Assembly: GCA_004555855.1 (NCBI GenBank)
Contig: SFJQ01000029.1
Location: forward strand, 1 to 17,245
Direction: 5' to 3'
Origin: [Eubacterium] saphenum
GTDB taxonomy: Bacteria; Bacillota; Clostridia; Oscillospirales; Ruminococcaceae
DNA: 17,245 nt
Each line of letters opens with the position of its first letter. Positions within the stretch are counted from its first letter, which is position 1. Of this stretch, positions 7,115 through 13,206 are shown piece by piece. The notes beneath the pieces were generated by a model. That model was not told the origin of the DNA, made no database searches, and was given only the letters and a program-made list of their open reading frames with translations. A program made the position numbers and the translations under genes.

Positions 7115-7855
7115 TTAATTTACAGCCGAATACAACTCGCTCAGCTCGTCATAACCATAGGTTTTTCCCTTGTATGTAACGCGGATTTTTGTGCAGCCCT
7201 CAAACGGATTTCCGTTGATTTTCGCGGCATATTCCACAGCCTCGTCCACGGAAAATTTCCCCGAAATCACCGTTCTGCCGTCAACAACCTGTTCGTGGAC
7301 ATACGGCGCGCTCAAAAGCTCACCGTCAACCCAAATCGATATTGTTTCGCCGATAAGCCGCTTTGTAGCCTCGGAAAACTTTTCCGCGCCGCTTTGCGTA
7401 AACTCAATTTGGATAATGTATTGAGAATTGAACTCATCGAAATAAACGTTTGCTTTTTCAACGCCCGCGCCCGTCAGAATAACCTCTCCCGAAATATCAT
7501 CGCCCTCGCGGAATTTCACCGCGTCGCTTTTGCCGATTTTCGCCACACTATCGGGCAGCGCAGCCCGCGTCAAATCCCCGCGCCCACAAAACGCCTCGCT
7601 TCCGATTTCAACGACGGGCTTTCCGCCAATTTTCTCGGGAACGGAAAACTCGGTTTGACTGCCGACATACTTTGTCACGGCAACCCCGCCGTCCGTTTCC
7701 TTAAACTCAAAGTCGCTTGCGTTTGCTTCTGGGAGCTTTTCGGTTTGCGAAACCGCGGAAATATCGGACTTTTCCTCGATGAAAATCCCCGAGTTATCCG
7801 CGCAGCCGCAAAGCAAAACCGCCGCCAGAATTACCGAAAAAATCCTCTTCATCAT
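7115..7855 (-). CDS. Lipoprotein with BspA-type LRR and a SecD P1-head-like domain
   Basis: 246 aa. The start MMKRIFSVILAAVLLCGC is a lipoprotein signal with the lipid-modified cysteine at position 18. Residues ~58-108 resemble one BspA-type leucine-rich repeat (VVEIGSEAF, then AALPDSVAKIG). Residues ~120-217 resemble the extracytoplasmic P1 head of SecD: an ILTGAGVEKANVYFD strand, FTQSGAEKFSEATKRLIG, then WVDGELLSAPYV and ISGKFSVDEAVEYAAKI. The last 30 residues (PFEGCTKIRVTYKGKTYGY onward) again look like the end cap of a BspA-type LRR protein. Thus the SecD-like part seems inserted in an LRR protein. There are no SecD membrane helices. The ATG overlaps the lgt stop as ATGA, so translation is coupled to the enzyme expected to lipidate it. 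Function unknown; surface-exposed location is expected. Confidence 0.85.
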   Translation of the reverse strand: MMKRIFSVILAAVLLCGCADNSGIFIEEKSDISAVSQTEKLPEANASDFEFKETDGGVAVTKYVGSQTEFSVPEKIGGKPVVEIGSEAFCGRGDLTRAALPDSVAKIGKSDAVKFREGDDISGEVILTGAGVEKANVYFDEFNSQYIIQIEFTQSGAEKFSEATKRLIGETISIWVDGELLSAPYVHEQVVDGRTVISGKFSVDEAVEYAAKINGNPFEGCTKIRVTYKGKTYGYDELSELYSAVN

Positions 7856-9042
7856 TCGCTCTTTTCTTCGGTTTCGGCTGCTTCTTCTGCCGTTTTTTCG
7901 GTATCTTCGGCTGCTTCTTCGGGCTTTTCCTCAGCCGTTTCCTCGGTATCCTCAACAGGGTTTTCTTCGGAATCTTCTTCAACAGCCTCGGCTTCCTCGG
8001 AATTATCTTCATCAGCCGGTTTTTCTTCGTTATCCTCAGCCGCTTCTTCTCCGAGAATGCTCGGCGACTTTTTGTTCTTCTTTTCAGCCTTCTTCGCAAG
8101 CCGCTCTTCCTCAGCCTTGCGGTCACTTTCAAGCAGCTCCTTGCTCGCGTCGGAGTTTACATAAAGCGGAATGTTTTTCTTCTTCGTGAGGATTTTGAAG
8201 ATTACGAACAAAATCAGCGCCGCGATGCACGAAATTCCCGCGACAATCTGCGAAATCCTGAAATCTCCCGCCATAAGGCTGTCGGTGCGGAGTCCCTCCA
8301 CAAAGAAACGCTCCAGCCCGTACCACGCGACATACAGCAGAAAAACCTCTCCGTCAAATGTACGCAGCTTTTTCGAGTAGATATGCAGGAAAATGAACCC
8401 GAGCAAGCACCACACGCTCTCGTACAGGAAGCACGGGTGTACAACTCCCGTAATGCCCTGAGATGTGATAAGAGAGCCTTTCATCGCGAAAAGCCAGTCT
8501 GTCGGGCAATCCGCGCCGTACGCTTCCTGATTGACGAAATTTCCCCATCTGCCGATTGCCTGCCCTATCAGGAAACCGAGCGCCGCAACGTCCAGCATTG
8601 TGGTAAAGTTAGCCTTGCGGAGCTTGCAGAACAGAAATCCCACAAGTACCGCCGCGATAATTCCTCCGTAAATCGCAATTCCGCCGTCGCGGATTTCCGT
8701 GAATGTCGTGACGAAATCATACTTTTTTCCGGATGTCGGGTCAAGCGACGTGAACACGCAGAAATAAATTCTCGCGCCGATAAAACCGCCGATTGTTGCC
8801 GCAAAAATCACGTCAAACGCTCTGTCCTTGCTCAGTCCGAAGTCCTTTTCCATACGGCGGAAAACATACACGCACGCAAGAACAATTCCCACGGCAATCA
8901 GCACGCCGTACCAGTAAATCGGCACTCCGAAAACCTCAAATCCGCGGTAATACTCGATTTGCGTGCCTCCGAAAAGATTCGGAAACTCCAGCTTGTTCTT
9001 AACCGTAACAGCCGACTCAGCGACTAAATTCATTACGCTCAT
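7852..9042 (-). CDS. lgt: Prolipoprotein diacylglyceryl transferase with long charged tail
   Basis: 396 aa membrane enzyme that transfers diacylglycerol from phosphatidylglycerol to the lipobox cysteine of prolipoproteins. The catalytic core (1-~287) has multiple membrane helices and the family signatures IRDGGIAIYGG (117-127), GRWGNFVNQEAYG (164-176, Arg165), HPCFLYES (202-209) and YGLERFFVEGLRTDSL (241-256, Arg245). Tyr125 stands where E. coli Lgt has His103. Lgt normally ends soon after its last helix at about 260-300 residues. Here ~110 more follow: a lysine-rich stretch (309-325), then an extreme Glu/Asp/Ala/Pro low-complexity tail to the end, expected in the cytoplasm. The ATG is eight bases after AAGGAG and 16 nt after ymfH. 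It overlaps the downstream lipoprotein gene by four bases. Confidence 0.95.
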   Translation of the reverse strand: MSVMNLVAESAVTVKNKLEFPNLFGGTQIEYYRGFEVFGVPIYWYGVLIAVGIVLACVYVFRRMEKDFGLSKDRAFDVIFAATIGGFIGARIYFCVFTSLDPTSGKKYDFVTTFTEIRDGGIAIYGGIIAAVLVGFLFCKLRKANFTTMLDVAALGFLIGQAIGRWGNFVNQEAYGADCPTDWLFAMKGSLITSQGITGVVHPCFLYESVWCLLGFIFLHIYSKKLRTFDGEVFLLYVAWYGLERFFVEGLRTDSLMAGDFRISQIVAGISCIAALILFVIFKILTKKKNIPLYVNSDASKELLESDRKAEEERLAKKAEKKNKKSPSILGEEAAEDNEEKPADEDNSEEAEAVEEDSEENPVEDTEETAEEKPEEAAEDTEKTAEEAAETEEKSE

Positions 9043-9058
9043 TTTAATTCTCCTTATC

Positions 9059-10324
9059 TTATTTGTTCTCTACAATCGAAACGCTCGCGTTCTCCTCGTC
9101 AAGGCTTTCCAGCTTTCCGAGAAGCGTTTTGTAATCGGCAGAAGCGGCGGTGTTTATCGCGGCAAACGGCGAAACTCCGCTCAGTGCCGACTCCGAAAGC
9201 GTTGACGCAACGGACGAAACGTTATTGAAATCCCGCACAAGCGAACCGTAGGTTGCCTTTTTGACGCGCTTGAAAAGCTCCTCTGAGGGAGGATTTTTCT
9301 TGCACTCGCGAATGAGCTTCTGCATTTCCTCAAGGATAAGCTCGGGCTTTTCGCTTTCGCCGCGCGCTGTCGGGAAAAGGTGTCCTCTGCCGCTGAAAAC
9401 GCTCACGCTCCACTCGTCGTTCAGCAAACCGTTTTCGCGCATTTTTTCGTAAAAACCGGACGACTCGCCGAAAATCATATCAAACAGAATGTTGAAGTAG
9501 ATATAATCCTCGATTTCACCCATTCCGTAAACCGCGTTTCTCTTGAAACCAATCTCAAAAATCGGCTTTGCCACGGGCATCGAGATTCGCGTGATTTTCT
9601 TTGAAACGGCGTATGGCTCGTCAAACGGCTCGGTTTCGATAATGTGGATTTTACCCGCGCGGAGCTTTTCCTCACAGACTCGGCAGACGTCCTCCGGGTC
9701 AAAATTCCCCGAAACGCAAAGGAACATATTCGAGGGATTGTAAAACGTGTTGTAGCAGTCGTAGAGCGTTTTCGGGGTGATTTGCGCGATACTCTCAACC
9801 GTTCCCGCGATGTCCAGCCGCACGGGATTTTTCTCGTAAAGCGATTCCAGAAGATTTGTGAAAACGCGCCACGAGGGATTGTCGCGGTACATCGTAATTT
9901 CCTGCGCGATAATTCCGCGCTCCTTTTCAACGTTTTCCTCGGTGAAATAAGGATTTGCGACAAAATCGAGCAGTATCCCGAGATTTTGTGCAAATTTGTC
10001 CGCGCAGGAAAAATAATACTGCGTGTAATCGAAGCTCGTTCCCGCGTTACAGGAAGCGCCCGTCTGCGCGAAAAGCGAAAAAGCGTCCTTTTCCTCGCTC
10101 TCAAAGAGCTTGTGTTCAAGGTAATGCGCGGTGCCGTCGGGGATTTTCACAAATTCGCCGTCCGCCGTGCGAAAGCTGTTGTCCTGCGAACCGAATTTCA
10201 CGGAAAACTGCGCCGTTGCCGAGGAATATCCCTCCATAGGCAGCATAAAGATTTCCGTACCGCTCGGGTGAACGTATTTCAGGCAGGTTTCGCCGGTTAT
10301 TTTATCGTAAATTTTCTCAATCAT
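9059..10324 (-). CDS. ymfH: M16-family zinc protease, YmfH type
   Basis: 421 aa. The inverse zinc motif HYLEH is at 67-71, with the distal glutamate in EKERGIIAQEI (Glu135 and Glu142), so this is the catalytically competent member of the pair. Residues 289-306 contain the C-terminal FYEKMRENGLLNDEWS block of M16 proteins. It directly follows the ymfF-like gene (5-nt gap). In B. subtilis YmfF and YmfH are adjacent and have been linked to the 5-aminopentanol modification of elongation factor P; whether that role applies here is inference, since ymfI and efp are not in the window. There is no signal peptide, so a cytoplasmic place is expected. Confidence 0.9.
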   Translation of the reverse strand: MIEKIYDKITGETCLKYVHPSGTEIFMLPMEGYSSATAQFSVKFGSQDNSFRTADGEFVKIPDGTAHYLEHKLFESEEKDAFSLFAQTGASCNAGTSFDYTQYYFSCADKFAQNLGILLDFVANPYFTEENVEKERGIIAQEITMYRDNPSWRVFTNLLESLYEKNPVRLDIAGTVESIAQITPKTLYDCYNTFYNPSNMFLCVSGNFDPEDVCRVCEEKLRAGKIHIIETEPFDEPYAVSKKITRISMPVAKPIFEIGFKRNAVYGMGEIEDYIYFNILFDMIFGESSGFYEKMRENGLLNDEWSVSVFSGRGHLFPTARGESEKPELILEEMQKLIRECKKNPPSEELFKRVKKATYGSLVRDFNNVSSVASTLSESALSGVSPFAAINTAASADYKTLLGKLESLDEENASVSIVENK

Positions 10325-10329
10325 AAGCG

Positions 10330-11607
10330 TTATTCCTCGTCATCTTTCCCGCTGAGCGTGTAAACCGTGTCGAGTGAATACTCCCGCGCGGCGTTCCGGA
10401 CGCGTTCCTTTGAAACCGCCTCACAAAGCTCCCCGAACTCCTCGGGCGAGAGAATTACATCATCGCAAAGCTGACCGGAAAACCAGTTCATAAGCGCGCT
10501 TGCGCTGTCGTAAACCGTTTTGAGCTGATTTCGCAGCTCCAACTTCGCCCGAAAAAGCTCGTCATCGGTTACGCCGTTTTCGCAGATTTCGCGAAGCTCC
10601 TTTGAAATCGCTTCCTCAACACGCTTTTTGTTCTTCGGTTCAATTCCCGCATAGCAGGTAAGCGTGCGCTTGCTTCTGTCGGTGTACGCGCTGCAATAAT
10701 AGCACAGCGACTGCTTTTCGCGGATATTCGTGAAAAATCGCGAGGTTGTCATACCGCCGAGAATGCGCGCGAGAATGAAATTCGCGGGACGGTCGCAAAG
10801 CTCAGGCGCTTTGAAATACATTCGCAGAATTGCCTGCTGCATATCGAAACAGTCCTCAACGTAAGCCGGCTCTTTCTTCAGCGCGGACGGTCTGCAGCCA
10901 AGCTCCGCCACTGAACTGCGCCTGTTTATCGCAGAAAACTCCCGAGCGAAAATCTCCACGGTTTCCGCAAAATCCGAGCAGCCCGCCGCAAAAATCTCAA
11001 CGCGCGCGGTTTCGAGGATTTCCCGATAAGCCGCATAAGCCGACTTTGCCGTAACCTTTTCGGCTTCCTCGCGAGTTCCCGTTGGAGGAAGCTCGTCCGG
11101 CTCGCCGGCAAAAGCGGTTTTCGCGGCTCTGAAAGCGGCAAAGCGCGACTTGTCGTTGATAACGCTGTCGATTGCGTCGATAAGCTCCGCGCGCATCATC
11201 TCGGTGACTTTCTCGTCAAACGCGCCGTTTTCGGCTTTCGGACGGAAAAGGCACTCGCACATAAGCTTCGCCAGCTCGCGCTCCAGCTTTTCTCCCGAAA
11301 GCGCGTAGCGGTCGTCAAGAGCCGAGCCGACGATTTCCGTGCAGCGCTTGTCCCAGCGCGAGGTGGTTGACGTGGAAACCGACGCGTCATATAAATCGAG
11401 CAGCGCCGCGGAGAGCTTGCTGTAATCGGGGTAAAGCGCGCAGCACTCCGAGAGCGCGTACGCCGCAAGCGCGCAATCCGCGCGCGGCAGAGCGTCAAAC
11501 TCCGTGAAAAGCGACACGCTTATTCTGTTTGCCTTGAAGCGGCGGTCGGTTATTCTGTTGAAAAACACGCCGTCTGCAATCTGTTTTCGTTCAAAAATAA
11601 AAATCAA
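10330..11607 (-). CDS. ymfF: M16-like protein without zinc motif, YmfF type
   Basis: 425 aa as drawn. It has the two-half M16 fold pattern, including SRFFTNIREKQSLCYY (289-304), but where HxxEH should be (about 50-56) it reads YALSECC, so it cannot bind zinc in the usual way. Such inactive partners form heterodimers with active M16 subunits; the partner here is the adjacent ymfH. The start is problematic. The TTG at 11607 is fused to the only Shine-Dalgarno (GGGAG, 11608-11612) with no spacing. An in-frame ATT at 11598 has an ideal nine-base spacing and would give MFERKQIADG. No ATG or GTG with a ribosome binding site is nearby. It is the first gene of the six-gene cluster. Confidence 0.88.
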   Translation of the reverse strand: MIFIFERKQIADGVFFNRITDRRFKANRISVSLFTEFDALPRADCALAAYALSECCALYPDYSKLSAALLDLYDASVSTSTTSRWDKRCTEIVGSALDDRYALSGEKLERELAKLMCECLFRPKAENGAFDEKVTEMMRAELIDAIDSVINDKSRFAAFRAAKTAFAGEPDELPPTGTREEAEKVTAKSAYAAYREILETARVEIFAAGCSDFAETVEIFAREFSAINRRSSVAELGCRPSALKKEPAYVEDCFDMQQAILRMYFKAPELCDRPANFILARILGGMTTSRFFTNIREKQSLCYYCSAYTDRSKRTLTCYAGIEPKNKKRVEEAISKELREICENGVTDDELFRAKLELRNQLKTVYDSASALMNWFSGQLCDDVILSPEEFGELCEAVSKERVRNAAREYSLDTVYTLSGKDDEE

Positions 11608-11660
11608 CTCCCGAATAAACTCTAATGCATATAATTCCGGATTTATAACTATACCATATT

Positions 11661-11689
11661 ATTATAACACATTCTTTCGCGGATTTCCA
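11661..11689 (-). promoter_or_regulatory. Extended -10 promoter in front of ymfF
   Basis: On the minus strand TGGAAA (11684-11689), 17 nt, TATAAT (11661-11666), with a TG at the extended -10 position (TGTTATAAT). The predicted start is near 11654, giving a ~47-nt leader to the ymfF start region. The -35 matches four of six consensus bases, offset by the perfect extended -10. Confidence 0.7.
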
Positions 11690-11711
11690 TATATTTTTTG
11701 TGAAAAAAGAC

Positions 11712-11740
11712 AAAAAAACGGGGTTCTTCAGAAAGAACCC
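11712..11740 (-). terminator. Intrinsic terminator between the upstream minus-strand promoter and ymfF
   Basis: On the minus strand an 8-bp GC-containing stem (GGGTTCTT, 11733-11740, with AAGAACCC, 11721-11728), loop TCTG, then CG and seven Ts (11712-11718). It points only to the minus strand; on the plus strand no T-run follows. There is no minus-strand gene upstream for it to end, so it must terminate a short transcript from the promoter at 11844-11872. Confidence 0.8.
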
Positions 11741-11838
11741 TTAAATCAAATGATAAAATTATGTGTAGAACAAAAGAAAGGAGACAACTAAACAAACAAA
11801 CGACATGGAAGTTTATCACAACCAAAATCTTTTGTTTG
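11712..11838 (-). ncRNA. Candidate ~125-nt small RNA or attenuated ymfF leader
   Basis: Bounded by a perfect consensus promoter (11844-11872) and an intrinsic terminator (11712-11740) on the minus strand, with no plausible coding frame between. The predicted transcript contains the pyrimidine stretch CUCCUUUCUUUUGU (complement of 11770-11783). This is an anti-Shine-Dalgarno sequence and is exactly complementary to 14 nt covering the endoA ribosome binding site (5231-5244). Either this is a stand-alone sRNA, or it is the leader of the ymfF cluster with termination controlling read-through. No known RNA family was recognised. Confidence 0.55.
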
Positions 11839-11843
11839 ATTAA

Positions 11844-11872
11844 ATTATACAGCAAAAAGCGGGAATTGTCAA
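11844..11872 (-). promoter_or_regulatory. Perfect consensus sigma-A promoter of the candidate small RNA
   Basis: On the minus strand TTGACA (11867-11872), exactly 17 nt, TATAAT (11844-11849). All 12 hexamer bases match consensus. It reads toward the terminator at 11712-11740 and, beyond that, ymfF. Confidence 0.8.
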
Positions 11873-11964
11873 TAGTTTTATGTCATTTTCCACAAAATTC
11901 AACAAATCTTACAAATTCCCTCGCGATTATTAAACAAATTGACCACAAATTGCGTGAAAATATC

Positions 11965-11978
11965 TGAAAACGTTTTCA
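11965..11978. promoter_or_regulatory. cre-like operator palindrome
   Basis: TGAAAACGTTTTCA is a perfect 14-bp palindrome and fits the CcpA/LacI-family catabolite-responsive element pattern TGNAANCGNWNNCA at every fixed position. It lies about midway between the two divergent consensus promoters: -35 boxes at 11872 (minus) and 12066 (plus). Direct control of either would be from upstream, which is more typical of activation than repression. Confidence 0.5.
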
Positions 11979-11993
11979 CAAATGCGGGAATTT

Positions 11994-12024
11994 GCCGTTT
12001 TTTGGAAAAACTCAAAGAAACGGC
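11994..12024. repeat. Inverted repeat upstream of the rplU promoter
   Basis: Arms GCCGTTT (11994-12000) and AAACGGC (12018-12024) with an inner TTTG/CAAA extension (12001-12004 and 12013-12016) and one bulged base. No T-run follows on either strand, so it is not a standard terminator. Confidence 0.45.
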
Positions 12025-12065
12025 GGCGCTTTGAGGAAAAAACTGAATTTTTTCTGTGAAAAGGC

Positions 12066-12094
12066 TTGACAAAACGATTTGTGTATGGTATAAT
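12066..12094 (+). promoter_or_regulatory. Consensus promoter of rplU-prp-rpmA
   Basis: TTGACA (12066-12071), 17 nt, TATAAT (12089-12094), plus a TG extended -10 (TGGTATAAT). It is as strong as a sigma-A promoter gets, as expected for ribosomal protein genes. The start should fall near 12101. Confidence 0.9.
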
Positions 12095-12102
12095 AATTAA
12101 GC

Positions 12103-12153
12103 CGCTTGTGCAGGGTATTTTAAAAAAGCATTCGGCTTTACCCTTTCACAGCG
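12103..12153 (+). promoter_or_regulatory. Structured rplU leader resembling the L21 leader
   Basis: Three nested stems fold the 5' untranslated region: CGCTTGTG (12103-12110, one bulged T) with CACAGCG (12147-12153); GGGTA (12113-12117) with TACCC (12139-12143); AAGC (12126-12129) with GCTT (12135-12138) around ATTCG. Firmicutes rplU messages carry a known structured L21 leader thought to mediate autoregulation. Position and fold fit, but family membership was not tested. Confidence 0.6.
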
Positions 12154-12180
12154 AGTTCTTATGAAAAAGAGGTAAAAAAT

Positions 12181-12486
12181 ATGTACGCAGTAATCGAAAC
12201 AGGCGGAAAGCAGTATCAGGTTAAAGAGGGCGACACCATCTTTATCGAGAAGCTTGACGCAGAGGGCGAAATCACCTTCGACAAGGTTGTTATGGTAGGC
12301 GGCGACGGCTCCGTAAAGGTTGGCGCTCCTTATGTTGAGGGCGCTTCCGTGAAGGCAAAGCTCCTCAAGAACGGCAAGGCAAAGAAAATCACCGTTTTCA
12401 CCTACAAGCCGAAGAAGCACATCAAGAAAAAGCAGGGCCACAGACAGCCGTACAGCCAGGTTCAGATTGAGGCTATCAACGCGTAA
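12181..12486 (+). CDS. rplU: 50S ribosomal protein L21
   Basis: 101 aa, the usual length. It begins [18 protein letters not shown], the classic L21 start, and ends with the conserved basic rRNA-binding segment [21 protein letters not shown]. It binds 23S rRNA in the large subunit. The ATG is seven bases after AGAGGT. Its stop overlaps the next gene's start (TAATG), so prp translation is coupled. It is first in the rplU-prp-rpmA operon. Confidence 0.98.
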   Translation: MYAVIETGGKQYQVKEGDTIFIEKLDAEGEITFDKVVMVGGDGSVKVGAPYVEGASVKAKLLKNGKAKKITVFTYKPKKHIKKKQGHRQPYSQVQIEAINA

Positions 12487-12812
12487 TGCTGAAATGCGTG
12501 TTCTATAAGAACGGCGGGAGCTTTTCGGGCTTTCGGATAAGCGGTCACGCAGGCTACGAAACCGAAAACGGCGATGTTGTGTGCGCCGCGGTGAGTTCAA
12601 GCACAATGCTTGTATGCAACACCATAACCGATTTTTTCAAGGCAAAAGCTGATGTTGAGGTTCTCGAAAACCAAATCACACTTTTAATTCAAGAAAAAAA
12701 TCTGCCCTCGGAACAGCTTCTGGAGTCGTTTTATACGCATATTGAAAAGATAGCGCAGGATTACAAAAAGGTAAAAATCGAAATCAAGTCGGGAGGAAAA
12801 GAAAATGATTAA
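12486..12812 (+). CDS. prp: Ribosomal-processing cysteine protease Prp
   Basis: 108 aa. Prp removes the N-terminal extension of L27 in Firmicutes and relatives, a step required for functional ribosomes in Staphylococcus aureus. The catalytic pair is visible as His21 in ISGHAGY and Cys33 in VVCAAVSS, matching His22 and Cys34 of the S. aureus enzyme. It sits between its co-expressed neighbours: its start overlaps the rplU stop by one base and its stop overlaps the rpmA start by eight bases. Its substrate site is present in the next gene. Confidence 0.95.
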   Translation: MLKCVFYKNGGSFSGFRISGHAGYETENGDVVCAAVSSSTMLVCNTITDFFKAKADVEVLENQITLLIQEKNLPSEQLLESFYTHIEKIAQDYKKVKIEIKSGGKEND

Positions 12813-13089
12813 AATCAGTTTACAGTATTTCGCTCATAAAAAGGGAATGGGTTCGACCAAGAACGGCCGCGACTCCGAGTCCAAAAGACTTGGCGTAAAG
12901 CGCGCTGACGGTCAGTTCGTGCCTGCGGGAAATATTCTCGTAAGACAGCGCGGCACTCATATTCACCCCGGAAACAACGTTGGCAAGGGTTCTGACGATA
13001 CCCTTTACGCTCTCATTGACGGAACCGTTAAGTTCGAGCGCGTTGGCCGCGACAGAAAACAGGTAAGCGTTTACGCCGAGGCTGAATAA
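12805..13089 (+). CDS. rpmA: 50S ribosomal protein L27, with Prp-cleaved N-terminal extension
   Basis: 94 aa. The mature start [20 protein letters not shown] is preceded by MIKISLQYF, a nine-residue extension of the type cut by Prp between Phe9 and Ala10. Most relatives have LQFFA; here the first Phe is Tyr. The mature N-terminus reaches the peptidyl-transferase centre, which explains why the extension must go. GGAGG lies within the end of prp, ahead of the ATG. Confidence 0.97.
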   Translation: MIKISLQYFAHKKGMGSTKNGRDSESKRLGVKRADGQFVPAGNILVRQRGTHIHPGNNVGKGSDDTLYALIDGTVKFERVGRDRKQVSVYAEAE

Positions 13090-13111
13090 TTAACCTTCGA
13101 TGAGTACAAAA

Positions 13112-13140
13112 AAGCCGGATAGTCTTTATCCGGCTTATTT
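13112..13140 (+). terminator. Terminator after rpmA, likely bidirectional
   Basis: A 10-bp stem (AAGCCGGATA, 13112-13121, with TATCCGGCTT, 13127-13136) and loop GTCTT. On the plus strand it is followed by an imperfect T-rich stretch (ATTTCTCGTTTT); on the minus strand a better run of Ts follows. It closes the ribosomal protein operon. Confidence 0.8.
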
Positions 13141-13161
13141 CTCGTTTTAGCGGTGATGGAA

Positions 13162-13191
13162 TAGACCGAAAAATTTCGGTTAAAGTATAAA
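13162..13191 (+). promoter_or_regulatory. Probable obgE promoter with internal palindrome
   Basis: TAGACC (13162-13167), 18 nt, TATAAA (13186-13191). The spacer is occupied by an inverted repeat, ACCGAAA (13165-13171) and TTTCGGT (13174-13180), containing the same CGAAAAATTTCGG as 5160-5172. A repressor bound there would cover the promoter. The -10 sits only ~15 nt from the ATG, so the leader would be very short; this lowers confidence. Confidence 0.4.
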
Positions 13192-13206
13192 AAAGGAGGC
13201 GCGCTC

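Noticed and set aside
11649..11855. 68-residue minus-strand frame before ymfF
   Set aside because: It starts at a TTG inside the consensus promoter, runs through the terminator and has no ribosome binding site.
11761..11967. 68-residue plus-strand frame upstream of rplU
   Set aside because: No ribosome binding site at its start, AT-rich unnatural composition, and it overlaps the minus-strand promoter and candidate RNA and the cre-like site.
12161..12175. Micro-ORF MKKR overlapping the rplU Shine-Dalgarno
   Set aside because: Four codons with no site of its own; more likely chance within the leader than a regulatory peptide.
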